From positions 3,037,369 to 3,101,368 of the forward strand of contig WNKI01000004.1 in NCBI GenBank assembly GCA_015350385.1: a DNA stretch of 64,000 nt, written 5' to 3'. Source of the DNA: Aculops lycopersici. Its lineage: Eukaryota; Arthropoda; Arachnida; Trombidiformes; Eriophyidae. Below, one piece after another: positions 11,301 to 24,606 of this stretch; position 1 is the stretch's first letter, and every line of letters starts with the position of its first letter. The notes below the pieces were generated by a model that did no database searches, had not been told where the DNA came from, and saw only the letters and a program-made list of their open reading frames with translations. A program made the translations under genes and the position numbers.

Positions 11301-13330
11301 CTACCGCCGCCGCCGCCGCCGCCACAGCCACCGACTGATGATGATTAGAAATCTACCTGGCCGCTTCCTCCTTGAGGCGGCCAGTCGGTTAGTGGATCAC
11401 ATGAGCTGGAAGCGAGGCAAAAAGTGGCTTGCAAGTCGGAGCTCTTATCTAATCAGCCGATAGCCATCCAGTTGCCGGCCTGCGCGCTGGCTCCTCTCTG
11501 AGACCGAGATGCGAGCCAGTGAGCAACAAGCGGCGAGCTGGCGGCCGACTCCTTTGTTAAAACTCGACTCGAGTGGCTGGCGCTGCTGTTGGCAAGATCG
11601 GCGTTGCTGTTTCGGCATCAAACATTGAGCAAGCGGCCAAGTGGGCAAGTTAACAAAATGGTAATGATAATAATGATGATGCAAAAGGAGAAGAACTTCG
11701 CTCGTTTTGGCGCTAACCTCCGCCAGCAACCCGGGATTCTCGAGGCTACCTTGCCGTCACATCAGTGAGATACTCGCCCTTGTGCAACTCTCTCCCTCTT
11801 TTATCTACCCTTCTCCTTTCTCCCTAAGGCTAGCAACACTTGAATCTCAAAAGAAAGGAAGGGAGGAGGAGAGAAAGAAGAAGAAGAAGAAGAAGGACTT
11901 GACAGACAACAGGAAGTCCTTTGGCCCACCTGTTGCTGTCCATAGGCCACCCAAACTTGAGACAGTTACCTGAGCGCCGCCAACTTGACTGGTGTGGGCT
12001 TCCATGGATTATTATGACGATGACGATCATGATTACGGCGACTATGATGATGTTGTTGTTGCTTATGCTGTTGTCTTTGATGATGTCGACGACAAGGAGA
12101 GAACAATTAACTGGCAGGTGAGTGGAGGAAGTCAGAGAGCACCAACTTTTTGGCAACTTCAAATGGAAGACTTTGAGATTTGGAGAGAGATTTTAAGAAA
12201 ACTTCGCCCACTTTTATGTAAATGCCAGTGACTTGTTCTTAACTTAAGAAGTCCATCTCAATGTAGCGAGAGAGAAAGGAATCAAGCAAAATAAGCTACT
12301 AGGCCAACCATTTTGCTCTAATTTGTTGCAATAGTTGGTTTGTGCGTGAGATTCTCGATTAGGTTAGCGGAAACTAAGTTTAGCGCCACTCAAGTTTCCT
12401 CACCTCATCCCACCTCAAGCTGCTGGTTGGAGAGATTGCCTCTTCCGCTCTATCCCTTTGCTTCCTGTGCACCAAAATGTAGACAGAAGACAAATTATCA
12501 GTTGGACTGGCCACAAGTTGGCGGCTGAGCAACAAGCTAACTAACTAACAATCTAACTAACGGACCCGCTTGCACCTTTGGCGACTGCGTTGGCTGCTTT
12601 TCCACCTGATAAGTTGGAAACCTGAGAAACAATGTAAACTTTCGCTCTCTCTCGAACCGACTCCAACTTTCGCATGATGATTTGTAATCCATTTCCACTT
12701 TTCCTCTCACTTCCTTTACCGCCTTCCTCTCCACCTCGTTTGCTACTCTAGTTTGCGCGCAACTTGATCCGCTGAGTTCCGTTTACTTTTCAACAAGTTG
12801 ACTTGACTCGAGTTACCTGCAAACTCATTGTTCTTCTTCTTCTTCTTACCATACTCAAAAACTTTGTCTTTGCCTCTACTCTCTTGTTCTCAAACTTGAA
12901 ACTAAAGAGAAAACTTGGCGCAGACGGGCGAGCAACTAACTCATGTTCGGGCGTCGGCCGCTTCCGCAACAAGTGGTCAGTTGGGCGCGAATCTCCAATG
13001 ATTGTTCTTTGTCTTTTCGTCCATGATGATCGCACCAAAAAATTTGATTGTAGACTGATTTTTTTTTGCAGTCGCAACCAAAAGAAGTTTATTACTATTA
13101 TTATTATTATTGTGATACTAACAATCCGATTTAATTCGAGTTGCCAAAACAAATAAGTAAATACCGAGGTGATAATCGCGCGAGATGATTGTCGATCAGA
13201 TTCCCTCAATGATTGATCACACATCAATTTTTCATCGTTCTGCAGCTAGATTCGTTTGAGTCGATCAAGTCAATCAAGTCGATCGAATCGAATCGATAGA
13301 GACAGCGGAGGTGTGGGATCTGAATTTGGA
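8371..13330. other. Gene-poor intergenic DNA downstream of the chitin-binding gene
   Basis: This presumably begins with the 3' untranslated region of the upstream gene; an ATTAAA near 8945 is a weak poly(A) candidate. Simple repeats include (TC)n near 10018-10040, GACA/GACG and GA runs near 11060-11150, AAG near 11875-11895, CTT near 12833-12847 and TTA near 13093-13110. Short words AACAGGTG/CACCTGTT recur (for example near 9411, 10716, 11929). An ETS-like ACTTCCGG is at 10345-10352. Open frames are short and repeat-driven, so I support no gene. Confidence 0.45.
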
Positions 13331-13383
13331 TGCTCACTTGCAAGGTGAGCAGCCCTCTCGCTGACCATCGGTCAGCGTGAGAG
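13331..13383. repeat. Two adjacent short inverted repeats (potential stem-loops)
   Basis: The first element has arms TGCTCAC and GTGAGCA around TTGCAAG (13331-13351). The second has perfect arms GCTGACC and GGTCAGC around ATC (13360-13376), extendable outward with a bulge to 13355-13383. They could be paired binding sites or RNA hairpins. I see no supporting gene structure. Confidence 0.5.
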
Positions 13384-16300
13384 CGTAGCAGAGGCAGAGG
13401 CAGAGGCAGAAGCGCACGACAAGAGTGAGCGAGACGCCCGCACTCAGCAACCTGTTCAATGTTGCGCTTCCTGTCAGTTGGCCAGCTGGTGGTTGAACGA
13501 GACCAAGTAGCTCGCGGCTAATTGTTTGTATTAGACTATTGGACAGGCAATAGCAGCGTGCGCCAATCGAGCAGTCGGTTCATTAATAGGAATAGGAGGA
13601 GGCGACGACAACAAAAGCGAGCCAATTAGTCGTTTGTGCGTTGAATTAGAGAGAGAGGTTCTCGGATTTTTGAAGGCTCAAAACAAAGGCGCGATGCTCG
13701 TCTGGTTCTACGTGCCCACTCTCGATCTTTCGGTCTGTCTGTCTGTCTGTCTGACTATCCGCCTATCGACTGGTCTATCTATCCATTCATCTTTCCGCCT
13801 GCTCGTCTTTGTGCAGAGGTTACCTTTCAACTTTCAACTTATAACTGCGAGAGAAGCGAACAGCGACATGAAGCGCTCACCTGGCCACTTGTTGAGCAAT
13901 GTTCCTGGCCCAACAAACAACACGAGCAGTCGCGCAGTCTCATTTTCATGGATGGACTCTTGTATTAAATCGATAAAGGCGGCCGCCGCCACCACCACTA
14001 CCACTAGCATCGACTTGTTTCTTGCCCTTGGCTATCGATTGGCATTCTAAAGGAGCGACGACCAATAAGAGATGCTACCGAAAACACCGCTTTTATTCTA
14101 TTGATGGTCGCTAATCGACGCCAACATCATCGACGAGAAGCGAAAAAACGCAGGTAGCAGTAGTATACTCAATTGTAGCTCGACCAAAGAGGAACAGCTG
14201 CGGCGCTGCAATAATTCCACTTTATTGGCCATTGATCCTAACCTGCGAAAGGCGCCACTTGTTGTTGTTGCTGCTGCTGCTGCTGCTTTTGTAAGCTTGC
14301 CAGTTGGTTGATTCAAATTTGTTAAGCAAAACTCCTGTACAACTTCTGAACGTAGAAAGGAGAGAAAAACGTTAGCTTGATACATGAAGCTGATACTCAA
14401 TGTGATGTAACAAGAGGAATGTTCAATACTTTGATGTTACTACTGGTTGCCTCCTTAGCTAAAAAGAATAAGTTTTAATTTGTAAGTGTCGTGATCTTGT
14501 AACTCGCGCTTGCAACTTTGGTCCACATCGCAAGTGGCGCCGACTATCGGATTTTTCTATGCACATATATTAAGAGTTGTGGTCGCTGAACCGATGATCT
14601 GCGATTGAGATTCAATCAACATCAATAAGCAAGAGTTTAACCCATCGACAGAGATCAAGGTAAAAGATCACGCCAAGTGCGTGACTCATTAGGAAACACA
14701 CCTCAAAAAATTTCCATTATCATTCGATAGAGCATTGAAAAACCTCCAAGAAACGGTAACTAGCTAACCCGTTTTCTTATTCTCGAGAAAAATCGATCTA
14801 AATATCGTCATTGTAGACCCACGAGCTCGTTTGCGCGGAACCTAGAGAGCTTGCTTCATATAAGAGTGTGAATCAAGAAAAATAAAACGGGTAGACGGAA
14901 GCAATGAGGAGGGGGTCCTATGGACGCATAGAATATAGTGGATAGTGTGTTTCCTGACTTGTCAGAGCTCGTGCCCTCAGCAGGTGGCAGCACGAGCAAT
15001 CTTTCTTTTTTCACCAAACTCGCCGGTCCAAAAGTGCCGCTTTTAAACCAACCGGAAACTGGTGGCCAAAATTTCGACGATAAGCCCTAAAATTGTCTTC
15101 TATATCACAAACTCACCACCACCACGAGTTCAAACAAAACCAAGTTGAAGCTAAACTAAACAAAACTCTTGAGCGTTTCTGGTTTTGTGCTTGTTGTGTT
15201 AAAAGTGTTTGATGGCACAACGATGATAACGAATAAACAAACCAAGAGCTATGCGCTCAATGTGGATGTGGAGATAGAGGAATGGGAAGAGTTGCGTTTG
15301 TTTATTCAATGAAGTGTTGTTGGCGTGTTTGATTTGTCTGTAAGATGAATGCGCATTTTATGCACTGCGACCAGCAACTAGAGACGAGCCACTGGAAACG
15401 GACCCAATGACTAAGGGAGTTGCTAGATAAGAAGAGTAGAGTTGGGGATGATGACGAGGCAAGATTTCGACTCGCTCGGGAAGAGTTTATAGAAATTTTC
15501 AAGATAACGTTTAGCTTTTGATGGAAGCGAGCGAGTAAGTGTCACTCGCTCGCTTATATATACTTCAACGGGAAATTGAGCTGGAAGTGACTTAATTTTT
15601 CTTTTTGTCCCCTCGAGTCAATTACCAACTTGGCCAGTCGAGCTGAGCTGTTTCTCATTCTCTTACTCTTGAACGACTAAACACTCGCCGGTCTCCCATC
15701 CTTTTGGCCGACGGAGTGGAGTTTATGTTTGTTTAAATCAACACCCAAGTGACGTAACTCGCAACTCGATTGTCCATCAAACTTTCGTCTCTCCTCCATA
15801 CCAATCTATTGTTAGAAAGATGGAGGAGAGTGATAAGATCTTTGCGAAAGCAAACAAGTGGTCCTATATGACTTACCCCTCCTGGTTGTTTATTGAATAT
15901 TGCGTGACTATAAGCAGAGCCAGCGTTCAGAGGAGTCCCCACAAGCGGAAGTGGCGTCTATAGGTAGAGGCGGTGGTTTACTAACTAACAGAATTGAGCG
16001 CAAGTTTCTCTACAAACTCAGGTGAAATTTCGCTGAGTATTTTCAACTCAACGAAACTCTATCCAGAGCAACAAATTAGAAGCCTCGAGCTAGTCGAGTT
16101 CAATTTATTTATTTGCAACGCAAAGTGGTCGCTGCTTTTGCTGCTGATTAGCGCCACCGGGAGCAGCTCTAGCTCGCGTTGGTGCTCGTGTTGCATAATC
16201 AGATCACTCACTCGCTCGCCCCAACTGGCCGCTTTTTGGTTGAGGAAATTTAGGCCCACCAAGTGAAAGCCTCGAGCGCAAACTTAATTTGTGCAGCTCA

Positions 16301-18331
16301 GAGACTTGCAGTGGAGTTTGCGAAAAAGTCGAGCGCAAACCGGAAACCGCAACTTTTCCGGCAAACTTCCAGCGCCAGCTTGTGCTTCTCATCGCTCGTC
16401 GCTCGGCGCCACCAGTGACGCAACCAAACTAACCGAAAGGCAATTAGATTTAGAGTTTGAGTTTGTGGCTCGCTACTCGTTTGCTGGCGGCCAGTTGGCT
16501 CAATTGGAGGCGAGAGTTCCATAGGCTTTGCTAGAATTTAGAGGAGCGTCATTGTTGCCGCCGACGCCGCCGCTGCTGCTGGTTCGTGGCCACCAATGAG
16601 TCTTTGCAATTTGAGTTTAGTTTCACTAGGCGCTCATTAGAAGCTATGATATTAAAGCAACAGCACGAAGATCAGGCGCGCAAATCCCTCACGTTCGAAG
16701 ATCGAGTTTTGGATTGGAAAATTGGAACGTTGGAGAGTTTTCCGATTGGATTCAAAGCAACAGCAACAACAATATCACATTTTCTCTCTGGATTTTTCAA
16801 GCCTCTCACTAGCCAAAGCTGAAACTCAAACTAAACCATCGTGGCCACAATAACAATGAGACTTGGAGCGAAATGAATCAAATTTTGGTCGGTCTGTATG
16901 CGAACCGGGCGAGCGAGCTACAGACAGACCGACTGGTTGGCGGACAATCTGGAATCTATAGGGAGCAAATGTTTTATTTGTGCGCCTAAATGGAGTTGTG
17001 TTGGTTAGTTGGTGGGCCTCTGGCGTCTAGTTGGCCACTAGACGCTAGAGATGAATGAATGCAGTTTAGCTGGCAACCAACTGAACTGGCGCTACTATAA
17101 GCGTGAGCAATATAATAAAATTTACAATTTCACCATTCGAGCGACGAGTTGAAGCAAAATAGACTGACCAATAGGATGAGTTGTTCCATCATTTCCAAAG
17201 TCTCTAGCGACCGCTTGTCGGTTTGTCGGTCGGTTGGTCGCTATGCGCTCATTGGTTTGTGCGCTAAAATGGGCACTGCTACAGCAGAGGCAAGTTTTCC
17301 TATTAGTCGCTCTGTTGCCGCCGCCGCCGCCGCTGCTGCTGCAACAACTATACGCCAGCTCCACTCACTGGTCGGTGGTGGTTTGCTCTTAAAAATTTCC
17401 TTTAAAACTCCAGCGCGACGATTGAATGGAGGCGCGCGATTTTTCCGCCCTATAAGAGGTGCTTTGTTTGCTGTCCCAAGCGCTGGCCTCTATCTTCGTT
17501 TGCTCGTTTTGCTCTCTGTTTTACTTGCTGGTATCGTCGTCGCCGGTGTTTCTGCCGCTACAACATGAGGCAGCTTCTCCTCTGTAAAGCGTCAAAACCA
17601 AATAGAAATATAACAAGATAAACATTTGAATTATGAGTCGCCAATTTTGGACAAAAGTAGACTAAACTAAAGGGGAGATTGTGTGAGCAGCGAGCGGGAT
17701 GACGATAAAGGCAGCGCAAATGCTAGAAACTAATTCGGACTTTCCGCACATAAACTCGATTGGCGCACGTGCATTTGACGTAACGCCAAGCAGCCAGTCG
17801 CCAGCTTGAACTCGATTGGCGCTCACTCTTTTGGTTTGATGTAGTTTGCTTTGCTTTGCTTGTTGTTCTGGACGTTCCCTTCGAGAGTTGAGTTGAGTTG
17901 AGTCGAAGGCAAACATAGAGGAGCGCGCAAAAACCCTTGCCTCTATGTGGAAACGATGAAACTCTCGACATTCTGGTTACAAAATTTTCTCCCATATAGG
18001 CGCTCGACTTTCGCCAAACTAACTAGTTGGCATTTTTAATTTTGCTCACGCTTAGTGGTGTCCGCGGAAAGGGGGCGTGGCGCTTGGTTAACAAACGCAA
18101 TCAGAGCTCCGTTTTCAACTCAACTGGATAGACCAGGACCAGCAATTGTCCAGTTTAGTCTGGCGGAGTCCAAAACGACACCAAACGAAACCAATAGAAC
18201 AGAATTGGATCTCGCTGCGGAATAAAGAGAGGAAATGAAATTGAATAACAAAACCTTCAAGCGATCGACGGAGCGAAACATTCGGAGCGTCGTTCAATTG
18301 CCTCTCTCCTGTAGCAAACACTATCTGTGCT
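13384..18331. other. Gene-poor intergenic DNA, middle of the 17-kb desert
   Basis: Contents are AGAGGC repeats (near 13390), TCTG/CTGT repeats (near 13733-13752), GCT/GTT runs (near 14260-14290), and GCC/GCT runs (near 17320-17345). AAGTGGCGC words occur on the plus strand at 14532 and as the reverse complement at 14252. Stop codons are frequent in all frames apart from low-complexity stretches. Nothing here can be supported as a gene. Confidence 0.45.
17023..17045. repeat. Perfect 8-bp inverted repeat with 7-nt spacer
   Basis: The arms GCGTCTAG and CTAGACGC are exact reverse complements separated by TTGGCCA, which itself contains the palindrome TGGCCA. It is a short hairpin or a palindromic protein-binding site. 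No adjacent gene is recognised. Confidence 0.5.
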
Positions 18332-18392
18332 TCTGTTGTTGCTGTTGTTGTTGTTGTTGTTGTTGTCGTCGTCGTCGTCGTCGTCGTCGTCG
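18332..18392. repeat. Compound trinucleotide repeat (TTG)n then (TCG)n
   Basis: A run of about eleven TTG-type triplets, with one interruption, passes directly into about nine TCG triplets. The unit changes by one base, the same switching seen in the hexamer array near 3.1 kb. Confidence 0.9.
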
Positions 18393-21300
18393 TTCAAGTT
18401 GGACAATTCGACGAGGCGATTGAAATTAAATGTTGGCTCGCGTTACAACATTATGGTCACGTTTTGTGCCCGACCACCACCACCACGCGGACGACGTCAC
18501 GAGATGAGTTAGTGTGCGTTTGCATAGAGGTTGGTGTCGAAATCAGTTGCCGGCAAGCGGCGTTTAGACGCGATGGCCGGAAGTGGCGCTCGCGTTCTCG
18601 TTCAACTTTCGAACTCTTTGGCAGGAAGCTGGAGAATTAAGTTTTCAAAAGAGAAAAACTTTGCAGGCCGCTCCTTTCGAATATTCACCTCCTCTCTCTC
18701 TCCCTGCCGCTTTCTGTAAAGTAAAAGTGATAAGTGACATAAAATAAAAGCGGTGGTCAGCGAAAGTGAGATGATGCTGCTCGTTTTTGCATCTGTACAA
18801 CACACGCGACACCAAATAAAATGAAATTTTCAAGGTCGTCGACCGGGAGAAGGATTGAGTTGGCTGAAGTTACAAGTTGGACCAATCGGCTCGTAAAATA
18901 ACTTGCATCTCCTGGCGACTTTCAATTTTGATTTAAAATCGATGCAGCCGATCGGTCAGTGAACCTGAAAAACCTTTCCGCTGGCTCAGCGGCGAAAGTG
19001 GCTGGAGCTTCGGTTGCGACAGAAGCATCAAAAGAGAATCTCCATCGTGGCGCACACATTTTAAAACATCCGCCCGAAAACTTGGATCGAGGAAAAGTTT
19101 CACACTCTAACGCGAGCTGAGGCTTTAGAGTGAGCTATTTGGTCCTAACAATAAAGCAGAAAGTTTTTCCCCTACTCCCGCAACCAAGTGGCCAGCGACG
19201 CGCAAAACTCGCGCGACCAAAACGACAAAACAAAACTGTCAACTGGCCCGATGGTTTGCAGGGTTGGCGAGCGAATGATTTAAACTGAAGCGGCAGCAGC
19301 AGCAGCCGCCGCCGCTACCCGGTGCGCTAATCAGCATCATCGCGGGCAGCAGTGTGAGCATCGCGCATCGGATGACCGCCAATGAACACCGGCCCTCGCT
19401 GGGCACGCGCCGAACGCGTGGGCGGCGGCTGGTGCGCTATGGCTTTCTCCTTCTCTCTCACAGGAGACACAAGCTGGTTGCCGGCGGCAGCTGACTGGTA
19501 ATGGCCGGTCTGTGTGTGCAGCACAGCGACCGGCCATTGGAGCAAACACGAGGCGACGCAAGCTGCCAATAGATCGCATCGCATCTCATCTGGTTGCATC
19601 TCCTCTTTATTCTTTGCTTCAACTTTAACTTTAACTTTAACTTTAACTTCTACTTTTACTCTAAACCAGCTCAATGGAGCAACAGCCAGAGCGCGTCCAT
19701 TTTAAACATTTGCAAGGAGCAGTTGGAAATAGAGGCAAAGTTTACAACTAGCAACTTGCGCCACCGAAAGATTCTTGCATACGATGATCGCGCTGTTAGT
19801 TAGCAAAAGTTGAGGCCACCAACCAAACTGGAGCCACGGAGATGCAAAATCAATAGCCAACGTGAATGTCCCCAGTTGCCTCGGGAGCTGCCTCAATAGT
19901 CTCAATGGTCAGCATCAGCAGCCGCCGCCATTAGCTGCGACGCTTCCACCGGCTGCAATTCAATTGATCACTATTATTAGTTTTGTGTTTGTGTATATGT
20001 GAGTCGCGTGTGTCGTCCACTAGTTTAGTTAGTGGCGCTAGTCTTTTGGGCACTCGATTCAATCTAGAGCAAAGCTGAGTGCTTGTTGCGTTCACGCCAA
20101 CGCACCAAATTTTACCAACCATTTTTTCACTCTCAATTTCTGTCAGCTGCCGCTTCTCGCTGTCTCTTGAGCAATGGCAAGCACAAAACTCAACAAAAAG
20201 CGTCGCCAGCAATAAAGACTCCGCAAAATTTTGCGCCTCCCACCAGCTGAAAGAGGGAGTCCCGTTAGCCGCCATGTCCAAATCTCGCTTGTAGTTCAGG
20301 CGGCCTTCTGCCCAGTTGAAAATTTGCATCCCTCGATCTTTGTCAATTGAACGACGACCACGACTACGCCGCCGCCTACCATAAGGACAAACGACCGAGT
20401 GGTAAGCTGCAAATAAAAGCAATCGCATGATGCAATCGATGCGACGCCGAGAACAACGACAACTATGAACAGTCGGTTTAGTTTAAAACTGGACACTCGC
20501 TCGCTTTGGTTGCGTCGTCGTTTTCCGGCCGCGACTTGCGACTCGCGATTTGCGATTGATCAAAACGGAGAGCGGCTATTTTCATCGACATCGGCGTCAT
20601 ATTATGCGCATCGCAAGCGTCGCGCGCATCGCTGGTTAGGGAGCTCGAGTTGCGGGTTTTGTTTGCCGCCGCCAGTTGTGCGCGCTAATCAACGGCAATT
20701 ATTTTGCATTGGCGCATCCAGTTGAGTTAGAGTTGGAGTTAGTGTTAGTGAGTAAGCCAAGCAGGCTAACGGGAAAGAGAAAAGGAGATCTAGTCTTTGT
20801 ATTTGTATTTGTATTTGTATTTCTAATGCAAACTGACGTCACGAGGCGAGCATTGCACAATAGCAAGCGGACACTATTCTTTGCTTGGCCTTCCAAACCA
20901 TAACCAAAATTTGCATATAGATTGATGAGCGCAAAGTCCAGTGGTCAGCTGGTTTCATCATTGCTCGTCCCGTTGGCCAGTCGGTGGCGCATCATATTAG
21001 TTATTTGCTATGCGGAGGACAGTGAATGCTCGTCGCTGCCGCTAATGCTATCCCAATGCCATGGTAACACTTGTGAAGCAAACGCAACCTCATCTCTCTA
21101 GATGGATTCCAATCGTTGACGCGATCGATTTTTCCGGAGATTTGGTGGAAAATTTTCGACACCAAACACGCGCATGTTTCGCCCAAAACTAGCATCTGGT
21201 TGCCTAATGAGCTGAGACTTGCTTTCTGTTACGAAATATGAACTATATACTTGCTGCCGAAGTAGATGATTGTCTGCCAAGAGTTTCATTCATATTTCAA

Positions 21301-22238
21301 AAATCAAACAACACAACTGGATAGCGAGATTCTCGTTGCAAATCCGTCGTTTTTACATCATCGCTTCTCGTCGAGAGTCTCAAAAGTATCATCTTTTACA
21401 GCCCAAATCACCAAATAGTCACAATCAGAGAGACAACCGGAAGCCAATCCAGTTGAACAATATTAATTTTAACCAAGGAAAATCTTGATTATCGCCAATC
21501 GTTGCGATTAGTGGCGAAAAATCCATCCCTCGGCTCCTCGCCCATCTTGTACTTCGTTCAAAATTTAAAACTGAAGCGAGATATGAGTCAGTCACACTCT
21601 TTAAAGTCGCGTGCTTCGGCACTTTGGCTCGTTTGTCATCGGACTTGTCGCCAACTGGAGCAAAGCGACGCCAACTAACGCGCAGAATCGAATGGAATGA
21701 GCAAGCTCTCATGAGCCATCAGTGAATTGAATGTGCACTTGAGCCATCTGGCCACCAGTTGGCTGGCCAGTCGAAGGCGCTAATTGGAGGCGACGGCTGC
21801 TGTCCACTTTGTTATCGATTCTGGGCTCGAGTGTCTGGCGCCTTCGCGAGACACACAGAGGAGCATTGGAAAGCAGAGAGAGCGAAAGTTCAAATGTTAG
21901 ACTTGAGTGGGCAACGCATATCGCTCCGCTCGTGTCCGCTAATCGATGCGCCGGAAGTGGAGAGAATCCGCAAACAAGTGGCAAAGCGAGCAGCTTTGGT
22001 TCAACTGGCAAACAAGTTTACCACCAGAAAAATCTGGCAAGAAGTCACACAGTTTAATTGTCATTTTTAATGGCCGAAATGCGAGTTAATTCCGATGGCC
22101 TCCAGATAGTAAACTCTTTTGGAACTTTCGGTGCAACTTTTTGGGCCGCAATACTCGACCAATGAAGAGAGTAAAGTTCAGTGTAAAGGAGAGATACAAT
22201 AACAAATGAGTTCCCATGGATGCACTTGTCTCATTGCC

Positions 22239-22286
22239 TTTCGTTTCGTTTCGTTTCGTTTCGTTTCGTTTCGTTTCGTCTCGTTT
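22239..22286. repeat. Pentanucleotide repeat (TTTCG)n
   Basis: About nine tandem TTTCG units with one variant copy near the right end lie in non-coding DNA upstream of hunchback. The Phe/Arg/Val/Ser-rich frames over it are artefacts of the repeat. Confidence 0.92.
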
Positions 22287-24599
22287 TATTTGATATTGTT
22301 GTTAGTTTGTATTTATGTATTCCAATGGGAGGAAAGTTTGGCCTTGCAACTAGTCTCTATTGTATTTATAAGATTGTATTTCTACTTAACAGAAGCACTG
22401 GCAACCAACATGAAGTGAATATCGAGCAGAGAGATTAGAAATCTCCTTAATGTCTTTTATAACTTTCCCATTCTATCCTCTCTGTTCCTATTGAGTTCCA
22501 CAATTTAGTTTAGTTTAGTTCAGTTTAGTTGCACAGAAGAGAGAAGAAACTTATGGTAGCGAGTTTGGCGCGCATAAAGATTCAATAAAAGTTGCGCAAC
22601 TAACGGCAAGGCAAACATAATAATGGTAATAATAACATTGACGATTGCACAGTGGGAAAGAGAAACCAAGCCAAACTAAACTAAACTAGATCAAAGTGAA
22701 CAAAAGCAACTGGACAACGACGGGCGAAAAGAGAGACAACAGAGAGTTGGAGAAAGTGACTCACAAGTTAGTTGTTGTTGTTGCTGTTGTTTGGTTAATG
22801 GTCAACTTCTTTGGCCTTTTCAATGTTGTGGCCAAGACTAAAGGAGGAGTCAATTAGTGCGATCAACTTGCGAGTGACTAAAAGAGCAATAGTTGCCACC
22901 AAAGACAAACGTTTTCCTTGATCTAAACGAAACTTTGCCTCTTCTATTGCGTAAGTTTCAGTTAGCTGCACAAAGTGAGCAACCATATGCTCGCTCGCTT
23001 CTTGAACTGCCACACTACCGACAAACTTGATACATTTACATTCTTTCGCTCTCTCTTTCGTTTCTTCCTTCTTTCGCTCGCCTGTTGGGTGGACAGAAAC
23101 TTGTGACAAGTGAGTCTCTGCGAATGGGAAGTGGAGACATTTGATGCTGTTGCTGCTACTTATGATGGCGATGATGATGATGATCACACTTTAGTTAAGT
23201 GACAAAAACCATTGCGACAAATACAAATGAGCGCACTTTTGTTGTAAGATTTTTTTCTCGCAACTCAGAGAATTTGGGCACATCCCCACTCATCGTCAGT
23301 TTTTCGCCTCTCAAAGGAAAAATTGTCGCCTTTTAAGTTGAATGCTAGTGCTCAGTAGTTGCTTGTGAAACTAGAGTTTTAAAGTCGCGTGCCAGACTTC
23401 AGCGAGTCGGCCATTGGAGCCGGAAGTGGGCGCCTAATGAGTCTCGTTAATGGAATCATCAGGCGAAGTTGAGGAGCGACAGTGGATTGTCGCTTCTTGG
23501 AGTCGATAGAGGCCAACCGATGATCAAATTTTTCTCGTCTTGTTGTGCATATTTAACACTCTCAAATTCGAGCCGAGGAGCCAGAAAAACTGGATCATTT
23601 TTTCCTTCTCCTTTTCCCTCTCTGAATCTAAATCCAAATCTCGATCCATTCAACTTTTGTTTTTACATAATGATCTTTGTGGTTGTGGTGGAGGGGGAGG
23701 CGGTAGTTGTGTGGTCGTCAAATGAGACGTGACGAGTGGAGAGGCGTCAACGTCGTCGTCGTCGTCGTCGTCGTCGCGACGAATCTCTACTTTACTTAAA
23801 GCATTCAAGTAGTTTCCTTAACTTGATTAACGCTCTTCAACTGAAATGAGCCGCAACGTCGAGTTCATAAAGAGCTGCAATTAACTCGAGGCTGCAAAGA
23901 ACTTGCGAGTTTTTCTGCATCTATCTATCTCTCTCCCTCTCTGTATCCATCTACCTGACGGCCACTAAAAAGAGCAAAACATTTTGTCTCGCGCCCTTCA
24001 AGTTTTTTGTCAACAAAGCGTGAGAGTCTATAGGAGAGCCAGCCGACTCTTCCTGTTGCATGCGTGGAAATGAACATGGCGAAAATATAATCACCACTCC
24101 TGTGATACGCTCATCTTAACACGTGGCCGATGCCGCCGATGGCGACTTTCGTGGGCAGGAGCTATGCGCCGGAAGTGGGAGGCGGCGCGTTGATGACGAA
24201 TCGGTTGCATATTAATTATACATGCGGCCGACGGAGTTTTAGCGACGACGCCTCAATAACTCGCCACTACTTTTTGCTTAGTGTTGGATGAAAAATTTTG
24301 CTCCTCTAGCTGAAGCAAAATTTAAATTGTGTGCTCAGGCAGAGGAATCGGAGCATTGGTTGCATTAAAGACTTACGATGGACTCATAGTTGCGCACAGT
24401 AACGGGAGCGAGTAACGGGAAAACTAACTGAACAAGCAACTGTAACGGAGCTCTTCACAAACTAAAACTGATCGCCGGCCCATAAATAATTTGCTCCATT
24501 TTGTTGCCTCTACTCTAGCCGCCGTTGTCGTCGGCGCTGATGTTGTGTTTAATTTTTGGCATTCGATTTTATTTATAACTTGTCACTGGTCAATGGCGA

Positions 24600-24606
24600 T
24601 ATAAAA
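24600..24606 (+). promoter_or_regulatory. hb: Possible TATA box upstream of hunchback
   Basis: TATAAAA lies about 1.1 kb before the hunchback start codon, followed after about 30 bp by a pyrimidine-rich tract. No canonical arthropod initiator is obvious at the expected distance. It is a plausible but unproven core promoter, and chance occurrence is not excluded. Confidence 0.25.

Noticed and set aside
17149..17568. 139-codon plus-strand frame ending in a hydrophobic stretch
   Set aside because: The middle is a GCC/GCT repeat read as poly-Ala; the frame has no recognisable domain and an unlikely composition.
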